Assembly: GCA_958298945.1 (NCBI GenBank)
Contig: OY282610.1
Location: 66,709,088 to 66,773,087 of the forward strand
Direction of reading: 5' to 3'
Source of the DNA: Atherix ibis
Lineage: Eukaryota > Arthropoda > Insecta > Diptera > Athericidae
DNA: 64,000 nucleotides
Position 1 is the stretch's first letter; the number at the start of each line of letters is the position of its first letter. The translations under genes were made by a program, and so were the position numbers. The notes under the pieces were generated by a model. It did not search any database, was not told the DNA's origin, and saw only the letters and a program-made list of their open reading frames with translations. This document shows positions 48,101 through 59,217 of the stretch, piece by piece.

Positions 48101-51100
48101 TTCTTCTATTTTTATTTCGTCAGTTCGTCTATTGGAATCCTTAATATTCTATGATCCTTTCTTATTAATACGTTAACATATCCGTCGTATTTTGATATTT
48201 ACTTATTTTGTTCGTATGACACTTAAGCTGTTCGAGAATAAATATTGACGCCTCTCCGCTCTGGCTGAAAAAATAGACAATAAAAATAGAGGGTTGCTTT
48301 TAGTTTTCCAATCCTTTTCATACAAAGAAAATCACATGCAGAAGAAGAAGAAAAGTAGTTGCACCAAAAAAAACTTTTTCTAATCAATTCGCACAACCCT
48401 TGCTGTCTATTAAACTGTTCGTATGTGGCATGAATTATTTTCAAACTTTTGGGATTTTGATCTGAACAATCGCCAATCAACGGTATTAATTGTTTTGAAA
48501 CTTGAACCTCTGACATTCTACATAAAATTCGGAAGTCATAGACAGGCATTCAATGATGGCGTCAGTAAACGCATTATTGCTTTGGGAATGAAGAGCAATT
48601 TCTCACTGATATTTTTCGTATTCTTTCCGTTAATTTAGCTCAGCTAAACGAACATTTTGTTATTGCCGGCATTTTATTATTCATACGACGTCGGCTAACA
48701 TTTCTTCTTTTTATCCAAATTATAGCACAGATATTCACTTTTCGCCGATTTCTTTTCTTAGTCCACGTGTGGGAACACTGAAAATACTATTCTCCATTTT
48801 CTATGGGTCGCTAAATTTGTTATGCCAAATAAATGCAATTGAGATGGAAAAACAGACACTCTCCGGCCAAAAGGCAAAAGAATTCGATTTCATAAACGAC
48901 TAAGGTTAATTTACATTGGCGGAGTTCATTTCCACTAAGATGATGAAGTAAAGAAAAACAAGGAAACAGAAGACGAATAATAAGAAGGAGATTTGTTAAT
49001 GAGGTCTCGTGAGCGTTTCTGGGCTTGTTTGAATCCTAATTGGAATCAAAAGTTTCAAGAAAACCGAATGGCAGAAAGTACTTTACTATTCATCGCTTTT
49101 TTACATAAGCCCCTCTCTTCTATCAAAAAAATACAAAATAAAATCTTTTATCTATTGTAGAAACGTTAAGATTGTCAGATGGTGTGGATATGCCTAAGCC
49201 GTTTTGTAAAATGAAAACGCATTTAACAAGTGGAAAGAAAATTAATGAAAACGGAATTTTTTTATATTATTTTTTTTTGCTTACATAATAACACCCTCCT
49301 TTTAAAAATTTGTATGAATTTAAATACTTATTAAAAATAAACAACTTTGGTTCTCAAAGGTGCGAAGTTCAAGAAATGTTACTTATTATCTCCTAAGGAT
49401 AATAAACGTCCTGGTGAAATTTTAATAATAAAATGTCAATAATATCAATAATGTTTATTCATTACCAGATTAGTTTACACTTGAGAATAGTTACAGAATA
49501 TAATAATTACAATATAATTCACATCTTTCCAAGAATTGAAGGTAGTTAAAATGTTGTGGACGTCCTCGAAAAATAATATTTGAAATTAGAGTATTCTCAC
49601 TTACAATAAATATTATGATTAGTCGTAGATTAGTGTAAACAATAACCATATTAGTATGGTCTACTTCTACCCTGAATTTTATAAACTTCACCTCAGTAGT
49701 GCATCCCTTCATTAGAAAAAAGGAGTGATTTTGAGCACAAGCATCCGTTGCTACTTTAGAGTCAATTTCAATGCATTTTATCGATAATAGAATGCAAAAC
49801 GTGAAACTGCAATTATAAAATGTGAATCAAAATTTTACTCTTGTCAGGAATCAGTTTGCAAAAGTGTCTTCACCTTTGATTGAACTTCGAGAATATAAGT
49901 TTGTTCGGTGGTTTACAGTAAATTATAAAGTTTTAATAAATTTTTTATTCTAAAGTGACGATTAAATTGTGCTAGATTACAATTTTCTATTGTCCATGTG
50001 TATGGTTTGTTATGAAAAGGCAAGAAATATCTCACGTGACTTACAATTGGCCATCCGTGATTACGAAGAATTGAATAAATAATTATTGAGTGTTACTATT
50101 ATCCAAGGCGAAGTACTGCCTCATATTTAAACAGTTCCATTACCTAAAAAGACTGACAAGAAAGCCTAAATTCTATTTTCCTGACGGTTACACTATTTGC
50201 ACAATCATCCAAAGTAAGAAATAATGCCTTTCAATCTCAACAGAAAACAGAAAACCCATATTACCATAATATCGAAATCCTCTGTAGACAAATTGGTGAG
50301 AAACTACACGTATCTAACCTTAGCTATCAACAATATATGTTCGTACAGATAAAACGCAACCAAACATTTTCTAGGAGTTAATTCGTACACGCAATAAGAC
50401 CTTGTAGGGTGTACCAGATTTAAATCGTCATTCGCATGTGTCACCGTATATGGTTTGTTCGCCAGAGGTCCTAAAGACCCGAAAAAATTTGATGTAAGGC
50501 TTCTAGTGCAAAAAGACTGTTTTCACAACATGCCTTCAATAAAAAGAGTATGTTGAGTTTTGAAAAAAAATGTATGGAAACCTAAATGATGCAATCGGTA
50601 GTTTCCTTATATCCTTGAGACCTCTGAGTATAATTTTTCATAATGTATTGCAAAGGACACAATTTAGCAAATGGAGCAGTTCACTCTCGTTGATGTTGTG
50701 TTAAACTTCCTCATAAACATTTGGCGTATTAGTTTTTTTTAGAAGATTAAATATTTCAACGGCAGAAACAGGATATTGATGACTCTTGTATAGAAATGTT
50801 GGTGAAGTACGACCCTTGTATGAAAACGAACTGTTCAATTTGTCCTTCTAGTGAAAGCGCCATTATCTCAAACTTGTCCCTTAACGCTTCACATTAATTA
50901 AACTATTCGATATTTGCTGGCTTATAAGTTTATTGATTTGTTAAATTGTTCTTTTAATTATTCGATTGATTTGAAAAACTAACGTGCGATTGTGCCTCTA
51001 ACACATCACATTTTCTGAACGTTATAACGTCTCATGTTACATGTGCATTTCTTCCAATAAAGCAATTCCGATTATAAAAATTCATGTACGCCACACACAC

Positions 51101-51179
51101 TATCAGTTTGAACTATGGAACACGAATTTTGATTTAATTTTTAGAAGAGTAACAATAGTAATTAACGTGTAGGATTATG
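45116..51179. other. Unannotated AT-rich stretch of ~6 kb
   Basis: Scattered frames of 60-108 codons (e.g. 46213-46470, 48223-48549, 49491-49712) show no motif I recognise and no consistent splice signals. Exons of an unrecognised gene cannot be excluded. Confidence 0.5.
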
Positions 51180-51643
51180 GGGAGAGAGCATCCATCGAAG
51201 TATCTCCTAGTCGCTGCTCACACATATGGGAGCATAAGTTAAAAGTAAGAATTTTAATAAATCTAGGAACCAATGACGTTTAAGTCGTCGATGGGGGATT
51301 ATAAAGAAGAAAGTTGAAGATAGTTCCCTCACAAGAGGATTGGTATGTTTGTGAAGACGAGAGTGAAACTTTCTTTAACGAGACGCAGATATATCCCGAA
51401 CGTAAGATCACGACGAATAACACAATTGCAAACAACATAAATGCGACGCTCGATAATATTTCTCTAAAAATCAAAGTAGTTGACGGTATTGTCTGTCTAG
51501 TGGAAGTTTTTTAAGTCTTGTTTGAAGATTCCATGTTAAGGATTTGTCTAAGTTTAGTCCAAGACACCGAACTTTAGTGGCTTGTGTAAAGTACTGCGTT
51601 ACCTAGGTGCATGTGGACTTGTAGTAAATCAAGAGGGTGTGGA
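51180..51643 (-). pseudogene. Jockey-like reverse transcriptase C-terminal remnant, interrupted by an insertion
   Basis: On the - strand: KVRCLGLNLDKSLTWN (51540-51600), then NCVIRRDLTFGIYLRLVKES (51360-51430), corresponding to VKYLGLxLDxRLTW and NxxIHRDLxIPxVxEE of jockey ORF2. The segment between them (the IWTYG block) is missing. The nucleotide sequence is also similar to 22750-23200. The frame apparently resumes across the R1-like insertion at 54581-54650 (LKKCHGKSIKAFTPLY), which supports this element as the older target. Confidence 0.7.
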
Positions 51644-51658
51644 TGTGAGTGGTGTGTT
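51644..51658. repeat. Target-site duplication, left copy
   Basis: TGTGAGTGGTGTGTT, identical to 54566-54580. It borders the T-run (poly-A tail on the - strand) of the R1-like insertion. Confidence 0.9.
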
Positions 51659-51762
51659 TTTTTTTTTTCTGTTTAGATTAATGAGGTACAGGGGGAAACC
51701 TTCAAAAAGTACTCGTCTGGAAGTTTTTCCTGCCAGGTGAGTTATGCGGGATTTTTACCTCG

Positions 51763-52250
51763 CTTTCACCGAACAACTCGAATGGGTACCTGGAACGTCT
51801 CGTCTGGCGCAAGCTACTTCCGAAATGCGACGCTACAATCTCGACATACTGGGAATCTCCGAAACAAGGTGGAAACATCAAGGAATCCTCGCAACGCAGA
51901 CGGGTGAACACTTCATCTATAGCGGCAACGACAGTGGACACCACTGTGGAGTCGGATTAATCCTATCAGCCAACGCAAAGAGATCTCTTATGGGCTACAA
52001 ACCGGTCTCCGACCGCCTTCTGACAGCCAGGTTCTACTCGAAGTTCCGAAACATCACCATCATGCAATGCTATGCCCCAACTGAAGTAGAGAATGACGCC
52101 AATAAAGAAGCCTTCTACCACCAATTAGAGACGTGTATTCTCTGTGCCGCTATATGCTCCATAGGAGCGACTGTGTCTCATGACTATGTGTATAATGTAT
52201 AATGTAGAAATGAAACCTGTCAAATAAAAAAAAAAAAAAAAAAAAAAAAA
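51763..52250 (+). pseudogene. Polyadenylated endonuclease fragment of an RTE/CFDP2-like element
   Basis: The + strand reads TRMGTWNV (51780-51805), then after a small deletion EMRRYNLDILGISETRWKHQ (51818-51880), GVGLILSANAKRSL and ITIMQCYAPTEVENDANKEAFY, all landmarks of the apurinic endonuclease of craniofacial-development-protein-2-like retrotransposons. The frame leaves the family after AFYHQLE and stops at 52202. A ~25-base A-run (52226-52250), preceded by CAAATAAA, ends it. There is no reverse transcriptase, so it looks like an internally deleted or retrocopied transcript, antisense to the R1-like element it lies in. Confidence 0.8.
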
Positions 52251-52377
52251 CCTAACCTGCACCTCTGATCTTGCTCCCGGAACGATAGTTCCCCGGCGGC
52301 ACTCTTTGTAAATACTACCTCGCCGGGGCGTTCTTGTTTGATGCTACTGCTGTCCCGATGTTATGACGCCTCGCGGC

Positions 52378-54565
52378 CTATTCTTCGTACGTTGTGTGGA
52401 GATCCTTGATAATGGATTCCGCGTACTCTGCAATTCTGTTCCAAGCCGATTGGCTCTTCAGCATGCACTCCACTATATTTTCTGGACTGATGGGACGCTC
52501 CAGATTTCTCTCCAGCTCCACCCGCGTCTCCTCATAGAGGGGGCACTGAAAGAACACGTGTTCTGCGTCTTCGATCACATCGCGGCAATGATGACAGTTT
52601 GGGGAGTCAGTTCTCTTGAGCCTGTGCAAGTATGCCCGAAAGCATCCATGCCCAGTCAAGAGTTGGGTGATGTAATACCCGACTTCCCCGTGCAGGCGAG
52701 TGACCCATTTGGTAACATGTGGGATCAGCCGATGAGTCCACCGACCCTTCGTCGAGTTGTCCCATCTCTCTTGCCAGAGGCGAAGACTCTCGGGTCTCTC
52801 CTCTTCACAGAGGACCTTTCGCCGCTCTTCCTTCTTCCTACGATGTTGGCGTTCCCGCTCTCCTGCCAGAATATCGATGGGTGGGCATGATGCCACGATG
52901 TTGACCGCATCGTGCGATACCGTTCGGTATGCTGACGCCACTCTGATCGCTGAGAGTCGCTGGACTGATGTCATTGTCTTGCGGTATGTTGTAAGCTCTA
53001 GCGACTTCGCCCACACTGGTGCTCCGTATAGCAGGACGGAGGTAACCACAGTTGCCAGTAGTCGCCTTCGGATTTGCCTGGGGCCTCCAATATTGGGCAT
53101 TATCCGCGAAAGTGCGCCCTGTACTGCTGATGCCTTCCTGCTGACGCTGGAGATGTGCTCCTTGTAGTTGAGTCTGGCATCCAAGACCACTCCTAGATAC
53201 CGGATGTAGGGTAGCGACCGAATGTCGTGATCGCCTACTCTTATGGTGATGGTCTCCATTTTCTTCCGGCTACTCACAAGGAGTGCCTCGGTCTTATGTT
53301 CCGCCAAAGACAGGTCTGCCGATGTCATCCACTGTCTTATGCTCCGGATGGTGGTGGAGAATGCGGCTTCCAGTTCCTCTAGGTGTTTGGCTACCATGAC
53401 AACCGCTACGTCGTCCGCGAAAGCCACGAGTGTTGTGTTCGTCGGTAATTGCAGATGGAGTAGGCCGTCGTACATGACGTTCCACAAGAGTGGCCCCAGG
53501 ACAGAGCCCTGAGGTACCCCTCCCGTGACCTCATACTCTGCTGGTCCATCCTCGGTCTCGTATTGCAGTAGTCGATCACTGAAGTATGATCTGACCATCC
53601 TCCGTAGGTAGTAGGACACCCCCATGTTCTCAAGAGCCTCCAAGATTCGATCCCAGCGGGCCGAGTTAAACGCGTTCTTGATGTCCAGGGTGACAATGAG
53701 GCAATACTTTTTAGAACCACCTTTCTATCTCCTTCCTGAGATGGCTTCCTTTGCAATGTTCGTGACGAGTTCCAGCGCGTCGATGGTCGATCTCCCCTTC
53801 CTGAATCCGAATTGAAATTCGGAAAGTTGAGGATCGATGTATTGCTCCAATCTGTCGGCCACTATCCGCTCCAAGTTCTTCCCGCCCGAATCCAACATGC
53901 AAAGTGGACGATAGGAAGCTGGCTCGTCCAGTGGTTTCTTCCCTTTTGGGATAAGAACCAATCTTTGTTGCTTCCAACGGGTCGGAAATATGCCTTGTCG
54001 CAGGCATGCGTCGTACATGCTTATGAACAAGTCTGGCCTGGCGGCAATTGCACTCTTCAGTGCGATGTTGGGTATGCCGCTCGGTCCTGGTGCCTTGCCA
54101 TTCTGCAATCTAGTGCAGGCCCTCGTAAGCTCTTCCATGGTCACACCAGAAAATTCCACTTCTTCATCCTCCGGGTGGTAGTCGGGGAGTTCTGGTTTCT
54201 CCGGGAACAGATGTTCTACTATTCTGTGCAGTATGTCGGGACAGGTTGGTGTTGTTGCGAGTAGGCTTTTAATCCTATGCATGACCGTCTTATACGGTCT
54301 GCCCCACGGGTCCCGGTCCACTTCCGCGCAGAGTTCCCTCCAACATTCTCGTTTGCTGGAGTTGATGGCGTTTCTATTCGTAGATACATCTGAGTTCCTC
54401 TGTCGAGGCCCTGTCTTGCCTACGAGCACGTTGGTGTTGCCTTCTTGCCTTCAGGCATGCTCGCCGATGTAGGGCGATGGTCGGGTTCCACCAGTGGACT
54501 GATGCTCAGCCTCTGTTTGGGCGACTCCTTGGCATCGACGCATCGATGGCTGCCACCAGGGTGGC
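52378..54565 (-). pseudogene. R1-clade reverse transcriptase ORF2, 5'-truncated, one internal stop
   Basis: Landmarks in order on the - strand: the linker ECWRELCAEVDRDPWGRPYK (near 54300-54350), RT block NGKAPGPSGIPN, LIPKGKKPLDEPASYRPLCM, FQFGFRKGRSTIDAL, motif A VTLDIKNAFNSARWD (near 53670), GGVPQGSVLGPLLWN, catalytic FADD in LVAFADDVAVV (near 53410), YLGVVLDARLNYKEH, and the C-terminal zinc-knuckle-like CHHC...HVFFQC near 52560. The long frames 53728-54429 and 52378-53643 are in the same phase: the break is a single TAG at 53725-53727. A frameshift near 54360 and missing N-terminus also inactivate it. Otherwise unusually well preserved for this window. Confidence 0.9.
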
Positions 54566-54580
54566 TGTGAGTGGTGTGTT
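54566..54580. repeat. Target-site duplication, right copy
   Basis: Exact 15-base match to 51644-51658, at the 5' (upstream) end of the - strand R1-like element. Confidence 0.9.
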
Positions 54581-54759
54581 AGGTATGATATAAAGGTGTG
54601 AATGCCTTAATAGACTTGCCGTGGCACTTTTTGAGAGGAGAGCGAGAATGGTGCGTGAATAAGTGTGTGAATGACACGCAGGATGGCTACAACCGGGTGA
54701 AAGATCTAGGTCGATTCCGGTTTTACTTTTGAGGCTTGGCGGACCCGCGTACCTGAGCT

Positions 54760-54990
54760 GGCTTAGCGGTGCCTAGAGATTTACAAGATTTCTTACCGTA
54801 GCTCGATCGATGAGCGGAGTACAAACTGAAGTACTCTTAAAACAAAAATTGGTACTACGGGAGTCGGAGTGCCTCATGGTGTTAACGTAGTGGCTGTGGT
54901 TGATACCCATATCGCGGGTACGGTCTACGGATCGCTGATGGGAGATACTGGTAATTATCTCGGGCGCTGTCACATAAGCAGTGGAGGTTT
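54760..54990 (-). repeat. Dispersed repeat, copy 2 (shared with 39690-40200)
   Basis: Second copy of the repeat described at 39690. It retains a - strand frame of 66 codons (54773-54973) starting MTAPEI and containing ISHQRSVDRTRDMGINHSH. It has the TA without the CGAGTA insertion at about 54955. Confidence 0.8.
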
Positions 54991-56199
54991 AGATAGTCCT
55001 CGACACTAACAGTTGGAGTAATCAGCTTGTAACTGGTTACTGACTGTAAACTGCCAGTAATGGTGGTGTGTTGATTTTTGTTCTTCCATAAATCCGGGCG
55101 TTTCTGGCGGATAGGCGACTCGTGGTTTTATGTTCACCGACAGAAAAGTCACGTTAAATATTATATTATATTTATAAAATAAGTCTAAATATCCAAGCAA
55201 GTATCTAAAGACCTTTAACTTTTATTTGTTTATTTGTTTTATAATTTTTAAATTGAATTTATGGTGCTTAAGTAAGTTTTCCAAAAAAAAATTTCTTGGT
55301 TCATCATTGTTAATAAATAATATTTTCTCGGCATTATGTCCAGATTAAATATGATAAAGTTTATTATTTGTGTATTTCTATTTTATATAGTAGATATAAT
55401 AATATGATCCTTGTGAGTAGAGACATTTTTATGGAGCAGCTTTAAATCTGTTAGGCATTTTTACCCACATATTTTTTCATAGATATTAATTGTTTTTAAA
55501 AATCTCTTATTATATTATTCTTGTTTTTATAACAAAAATTTCGAATATAAACCTGGCAGCTATCTACCTAATCAAGTATTTAATTTAAGGGGGTAAGGTG
55601 CAGTTACAATTTCTTATACGTACTAAAGTTACTGTCGATGTTGGCAAAATTTCTGAGTGCTTATGCCTAATTGTCAGATATCAAGACTTTTATGTAATAA
55701 GTACGAGTACATTTAAACTGATTGCGATTGTTACTTAAAATATAAAATAAATCTGCTCTATTATCAAAAGTTCATCTTCCAATGAAATGTTTTCAGCCAT
55801 AGTTCATTAAATCGAGTTCATTCGTATCTATTTTGCTTGAATAGATACAAGTAACCTTAAGGCAAGGCTTATCAAAAACTGAAAATTATAAGTTAGTCGG
55901 TTATGGTTTTACTAGTTTCATAAAGAAATGCCTTTTAGCACCGTATAAAAAATTTCTTTAGTTATATTTACTAAGTTATACAATAGGACTGAAAAATGGC
56001 TTTCCTATCCTTTCGATTCGACGAATTTTTTGAAGAATTTACTTTCTGGAACTATGCCAATTATACGATAGTTAATAATTATTTACAATAAATATCTTTT
56101 AAATTACTTCTAAAATAATAATGACAAAATTATACCATGAATATTTAAGATCATAAAATATAAATTTCAAAAAATTATTTAAAAAAACTTAATTGATTA
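54991..56199. other. Unannotated AT-rich stretch
   Basis: No gene recognised. One TACGAGTA octamer at 55702-55709. Confidence 0.5.
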
Positions 56200-56201
56200 T
56201 A

Positions 56202-57418
56202 AAAGGGCTTTCGAATAAGAGTGATATGATTTCTTTAAAAAAAAAAAAATACTAATTGTTGAGGAAATTCAAATATTTTTTATTTATTATAGAGTACAAT
56301 CGATACAATTAAGTTCTGAATAAAGCGTCATTCAAATGGCTTTCACAACTTCTTTTGCAGGAGCACTTTTTCCACCAAATCAAATCGTATGTCATGGAAT
56401 AGCACGTTCAATATTGACTTCTAAAGCTTGAAGATAGTCTAGTTTATTGCTAAAGATCAACGACTTCAAATAACCCCATAAGAAATAGTCTAATGGTGTT
56501 AAATCACAACTTCTTGGAGCCCATTCAATGTCACAATTTCTTGAAATAATCGAATCTCCAAACTTTCCTCGCAATAATTCGGTTGTTGCACGTGCTGTGT
56601 GGCACGTAGCCCCGTCTTGTTGGAACCAGATGTTAAAAAGTTTAACTTCTTCCAATTTCGGCCATAAAAAGTTGCTTATCATCGATCTAAACTGCTCTCC
56701 ATTGACAGTAACGTTGTTACCAGCTTCATTTTGAAAGAAGTACGGACCAATGATTCCACCAGACCAAAAACCACACCAAACTGTCAATTTAGGTGAATGT
56801 AATGGGTGTTCATGAATAATTTATGCATTTTCTTCGCACTTGAATCAACAGTTTTGTTTATTTACCGCACCACTCAGATGAAAGTGAGCCTCATCGGAGA
56901 AGATGATTTTCTTTAAAAAATAGTTATCGTTTTCAAGTTTTACGGTGGTCTAATGGCTTCAGTTCTTGAGTGATAACAATTTTATACGGATGCAAGCCCA
57001 ACTCCTTTCTCAAAATCCGCCAGGTTGTAGTTTGAGACAGTCCCAATTCTTGAGAACGTCTTGGAATCGACAAATTGCGGTCTTCAACAACACTTGCCTG
57101 AACGGCAGCAATATTTTCATTAACTTCGGCAGTTAAACATTTGGTAAAGAAAATGTACGCTTGAAATTTTTAACAATTCGACGAATAGCGACCACATTTG
57201 CGCACGAAAAGTTGCAATTGGAGAAAGATTATTTTGATAATAAAATTGAATAATTTGTAAACGTTGTTTTTGCATATATGATGAAATTCTTATCTCCATG
57301 ATGAAATTGCAAATATTACTGAATACAATGAAGAAAAAAAAGATAGATTATGACATAACATATTACAAATGGCTGAAACGTCACTTAGAAATCATATTAC
57401 TCTTATTGGAAAACCCTA
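56202..57418 (-). mobile_element. IS630-like Tc1/mariner element with recognisable terminal inverted repeats
   Basis: The left end reads AGGGCTTTCGAATAAGAG then TGATATGATTTCT from 56204. The right end, reverse-complemented from 57417, reads AGGGTTTTCCAATAAGAG then TAATATGATTTCT. That is about 30-base inverted termini with three differences, each next to a TA. The ~1.2 kb between holds one transposase gene on the - strand. Exact end bases are uncertain by one or two. Confidence 0.85.
56392..57301 (-). pseudogene. IS630-like transposase (HTH plus DDD/E core), broken
   Basis: From an ATG near 57301 downward: a decayed first HTH, then NLSIPRRSQELGLSQ and TTTWRILRKELGLHP in one frame (57000-57080), the first catalytic block FSDEAHFHLSGAVNKQN (near 56880), then two stops and WCGFWSGGIIGPYFFQNE (56730-56785), WFQQDGATCHTARATTELL with the second aspartate (56590-56640), and PRSCDLTPLDYFLWGYL with the third acidic site (56460-56520). 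The last third is shifted out of frame after ERAIP. The three acidic blocks are present but the protein cannot be made. Confidence 0.85.
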
Positions 57419-57834
57419 TATTAACAAAAATCTTATAAAAATTAATTATTTTTATTCCATTTTGTTGATATAATCGAATATAAGACCATTTGGCGAACAA
57501 AAATAATTGTTAACATTATTTACGAAGATTTATTTGCTTTAATATTTCAGATCAAATATAAACATTGGAAGAGTGCAAAACTAACATTAAAATTTAAATA
57601 TTAAAAGTATTGACACAATATATTGTATAAAAATCGATAAGTGTAATTATAGTTAGAGTATCAGAATGGTGATCGAATTGTCGTCTGAATATTAAAATAA
57701 AAATATTTTAGAATTAAATCAAAATGTCCCAAATAGCTATGAATATTAACATATTTAAATAGTAAGGAATTGTTATCTTTTAAAATAGACAATAGTGAAA
57801 ATAGTGTAAAGTTCTTTTAAAAATTGTGCTAAAT

Positions 57835-57964
57835 ATGAAAGCGACAGTAATTGACACAATATCCATGCGCCACCTGAGACCAACAACATATATATTAGCA
57901 AATTTTTTATTTTTTTATTGTCTACTTATAGGATCGAATGCTTTACCACCTATTATTAAAATTG
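57835..57964 (+). CDS. First coding exon of a kainate-type ionotropic glutamate receptor (probable)
   Basis: The ATG at 57835 opens a 43-residue peptide: a basic N-terminus, a hydrophobic signal-peptide core (ANFLFFYCLLIGSNA) and then LPPIIKIG. In insect kainate-class ionotropic glutamate receptors the mature ligand-binding N-terminus begins with LPPxIxIGAIF directly after the signal peptide. Here the exon ends after the first base of that glycine codon at a strong donor, G/GTAAGTAC (57964/57965), a phase-1 junction. The protein would be a postsynaptic cation channel subunit. No second exon was found downstream, so intron 1 should span at least the remaining 6 kb, which is filled with mariners. 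The assignment rests on a short peptide and the splice site. Confidence 0.6.
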
Positions 57965-58197
57965 GTAAGTACTTTTGTTATTTATTTGAACAATATATTT
58001 TCAAAATATCAGAATTTTTTTGTAAGATTCGTAAGTAAGATTAATATATAAGGTTGACGTCTAGATGGCGCCTTTTGCAAAAATTATCACAAAGCATCAT
58101 CTTTTAAATGATTTCTGTCAAAATTTGATAGCAATCGGTCGATTGGTTCGTGAGATATAGCATTTTGAGTGGAGCAACTTTTGTTATTGAAAAAAAA

Positions 58198-59217
58198 ATG
58201 GATAAAGACGAATTCGTGTATTGATTAAGCATTGCTTTTTGATGAAAAAAAATACAGTGAAAACCAAAGCATGGTTTGACAAACGCTATCCGGACTCTGC
58301 TCCAGCAGCAATTTCGAACTGGTCGTACGAGCACAGTTGATGCAGAACGCAGTGGACGCCCAAAAGAGGTGGTTACGGCAGAAAACATCAAAAAAATCCA
58401 CAAAATAATTTTAAATTACCTTAAAGTGACATTGAGCGAGATAGCTGAGACTCTGAAAATATCGAAAGAGCGTGTTGGACATATCGTGCATGAATATTTG
58501 GGCATGCGAAAGCTGTGTGCAAAGTGGGTGCCGCGTGAGCTCACTGTGGACCAAAAACAACAACGTGTTGATGATTCTGAGCAGTATTTGGAGCTGTTCA
58601 AGCGCAATAAACCCGAATTTTTGCGTCGATATGTGACAATGGATGAAACATGGCTCCGTCACTACACTCCAGAGTCAAATCGGCAGTCGGCAGACTGGAG
58701 AGCGAGCAACGAACCGAATCCAAAGCGTGGAAAGACGCAACAGTCGGCTGGCAAGGTGATGGCGTCTGTATTTTGGGATGCGCATGGTATAATACGAGTA
58801 TTCATTGACTATCTCCAGAAGGGACAGACGATCAACAGCGACTATTATATAGCGTTATTGTATCGTTTGAAGAAAGAAATCGCTAAGAAACGGCCTCATT
58901 TGAAGAAGAAAAAAGTGTTGTTTCACCAAGACAATGCACCGTGTCACAAGTCGATGAAAACGATGGTCAAACTCAATGAATTGGGCTACGAATTGCTTCC
59001 CCATCCACCGTATTCTCCAGATCTGGCCCCCAGCGACTTTTTCCTGTTTGCAGACCTCAAGAGAATGCTCGCTGGCAAGAAATTTAAGACCGATGATGAA
59101 GTGATTGCCGAAACTGAGGCCTATTTTGAGGCAAAACCGAAAGAGTACTATAACTTCCGAAAGTTGGAAGATCGCTATAATCGCTGTATCGCCCTCGAAG
59201 GCAACTATGGTCAATAA
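58198..59217 (+). pseudogene. Himar1-like mariner transposase, frameshifted N-terminus
   Basis: Motifs in order: DKDEF then a -1 shift near 58211, the first HTH, a second shift near 58315, ERSGRPKEVVTAENIKKIHK, LKISKERVGHIVHEYLGM, the linker WVPREL, YVTMDETWLRHYTPES (first Asp), FHQDNAPCHKS (second Asp) and [13 protein letters not shown] (third Asp, DD34D spacing), ending LEGNYGQ-TAA. All three catalytic aspartates remain. Besides the two N-terminal shifts, the core has a two-residue insertion in GII-RV-FIDYL, caused by a CGAGTA insertion at 58795-58800, and a short deletion near YYNFRKLE. The insertion keeps the frame. Confidence 0.9.
58793..58800. other. Excision-footprint-like octamer inside a transposase gene
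   Basis: The gene reads GGTATAATACGAGTATTCATTGAC. The mariners at 59.6 and 62.4 kb have the equivalent GII-FIDYL codons uninterrupted, so six bases (CGAGTA) have been added at a TA. Confidence 0.75.

Larger units (their letters stand above)
51659..54565 (-). mobile_element. 5'-truncated R1-like non-LTR retrotransposon with target-site duplication
   Basis: The insertion is bounded by a 15-bp exact duplication and has a T-run at 51657-51668 (its poly-A tail on the - strand). At the 5' end the endonuclease is absent and the sequence begins in the linker before the reverse transcriptase, as expected from incomplete reverse transcription. The RT gene covers 52378-54565. The 3' part (51659-52377) is interrupted or extended by an inverted, polyadenylated endonuclease fragment (51763-52250). 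GC content is much higher than the surrounding DNA, fitting a fairly recent arrival. Confidence 0.85.

Noticed and set aside
51744..52202. An intact craniofacial-development-protein-2 host gene
   Set aside because: The peptide covers only part of the endonuclease, lacks introns and ends in a genomic poly-A run inside another retroelement; it is a retrotransposon fragment.
52363..54472. Several + strand frames of 60-175 codons
   Set aside because: They are antisense shadows of the R1-like reverse transcriptase.
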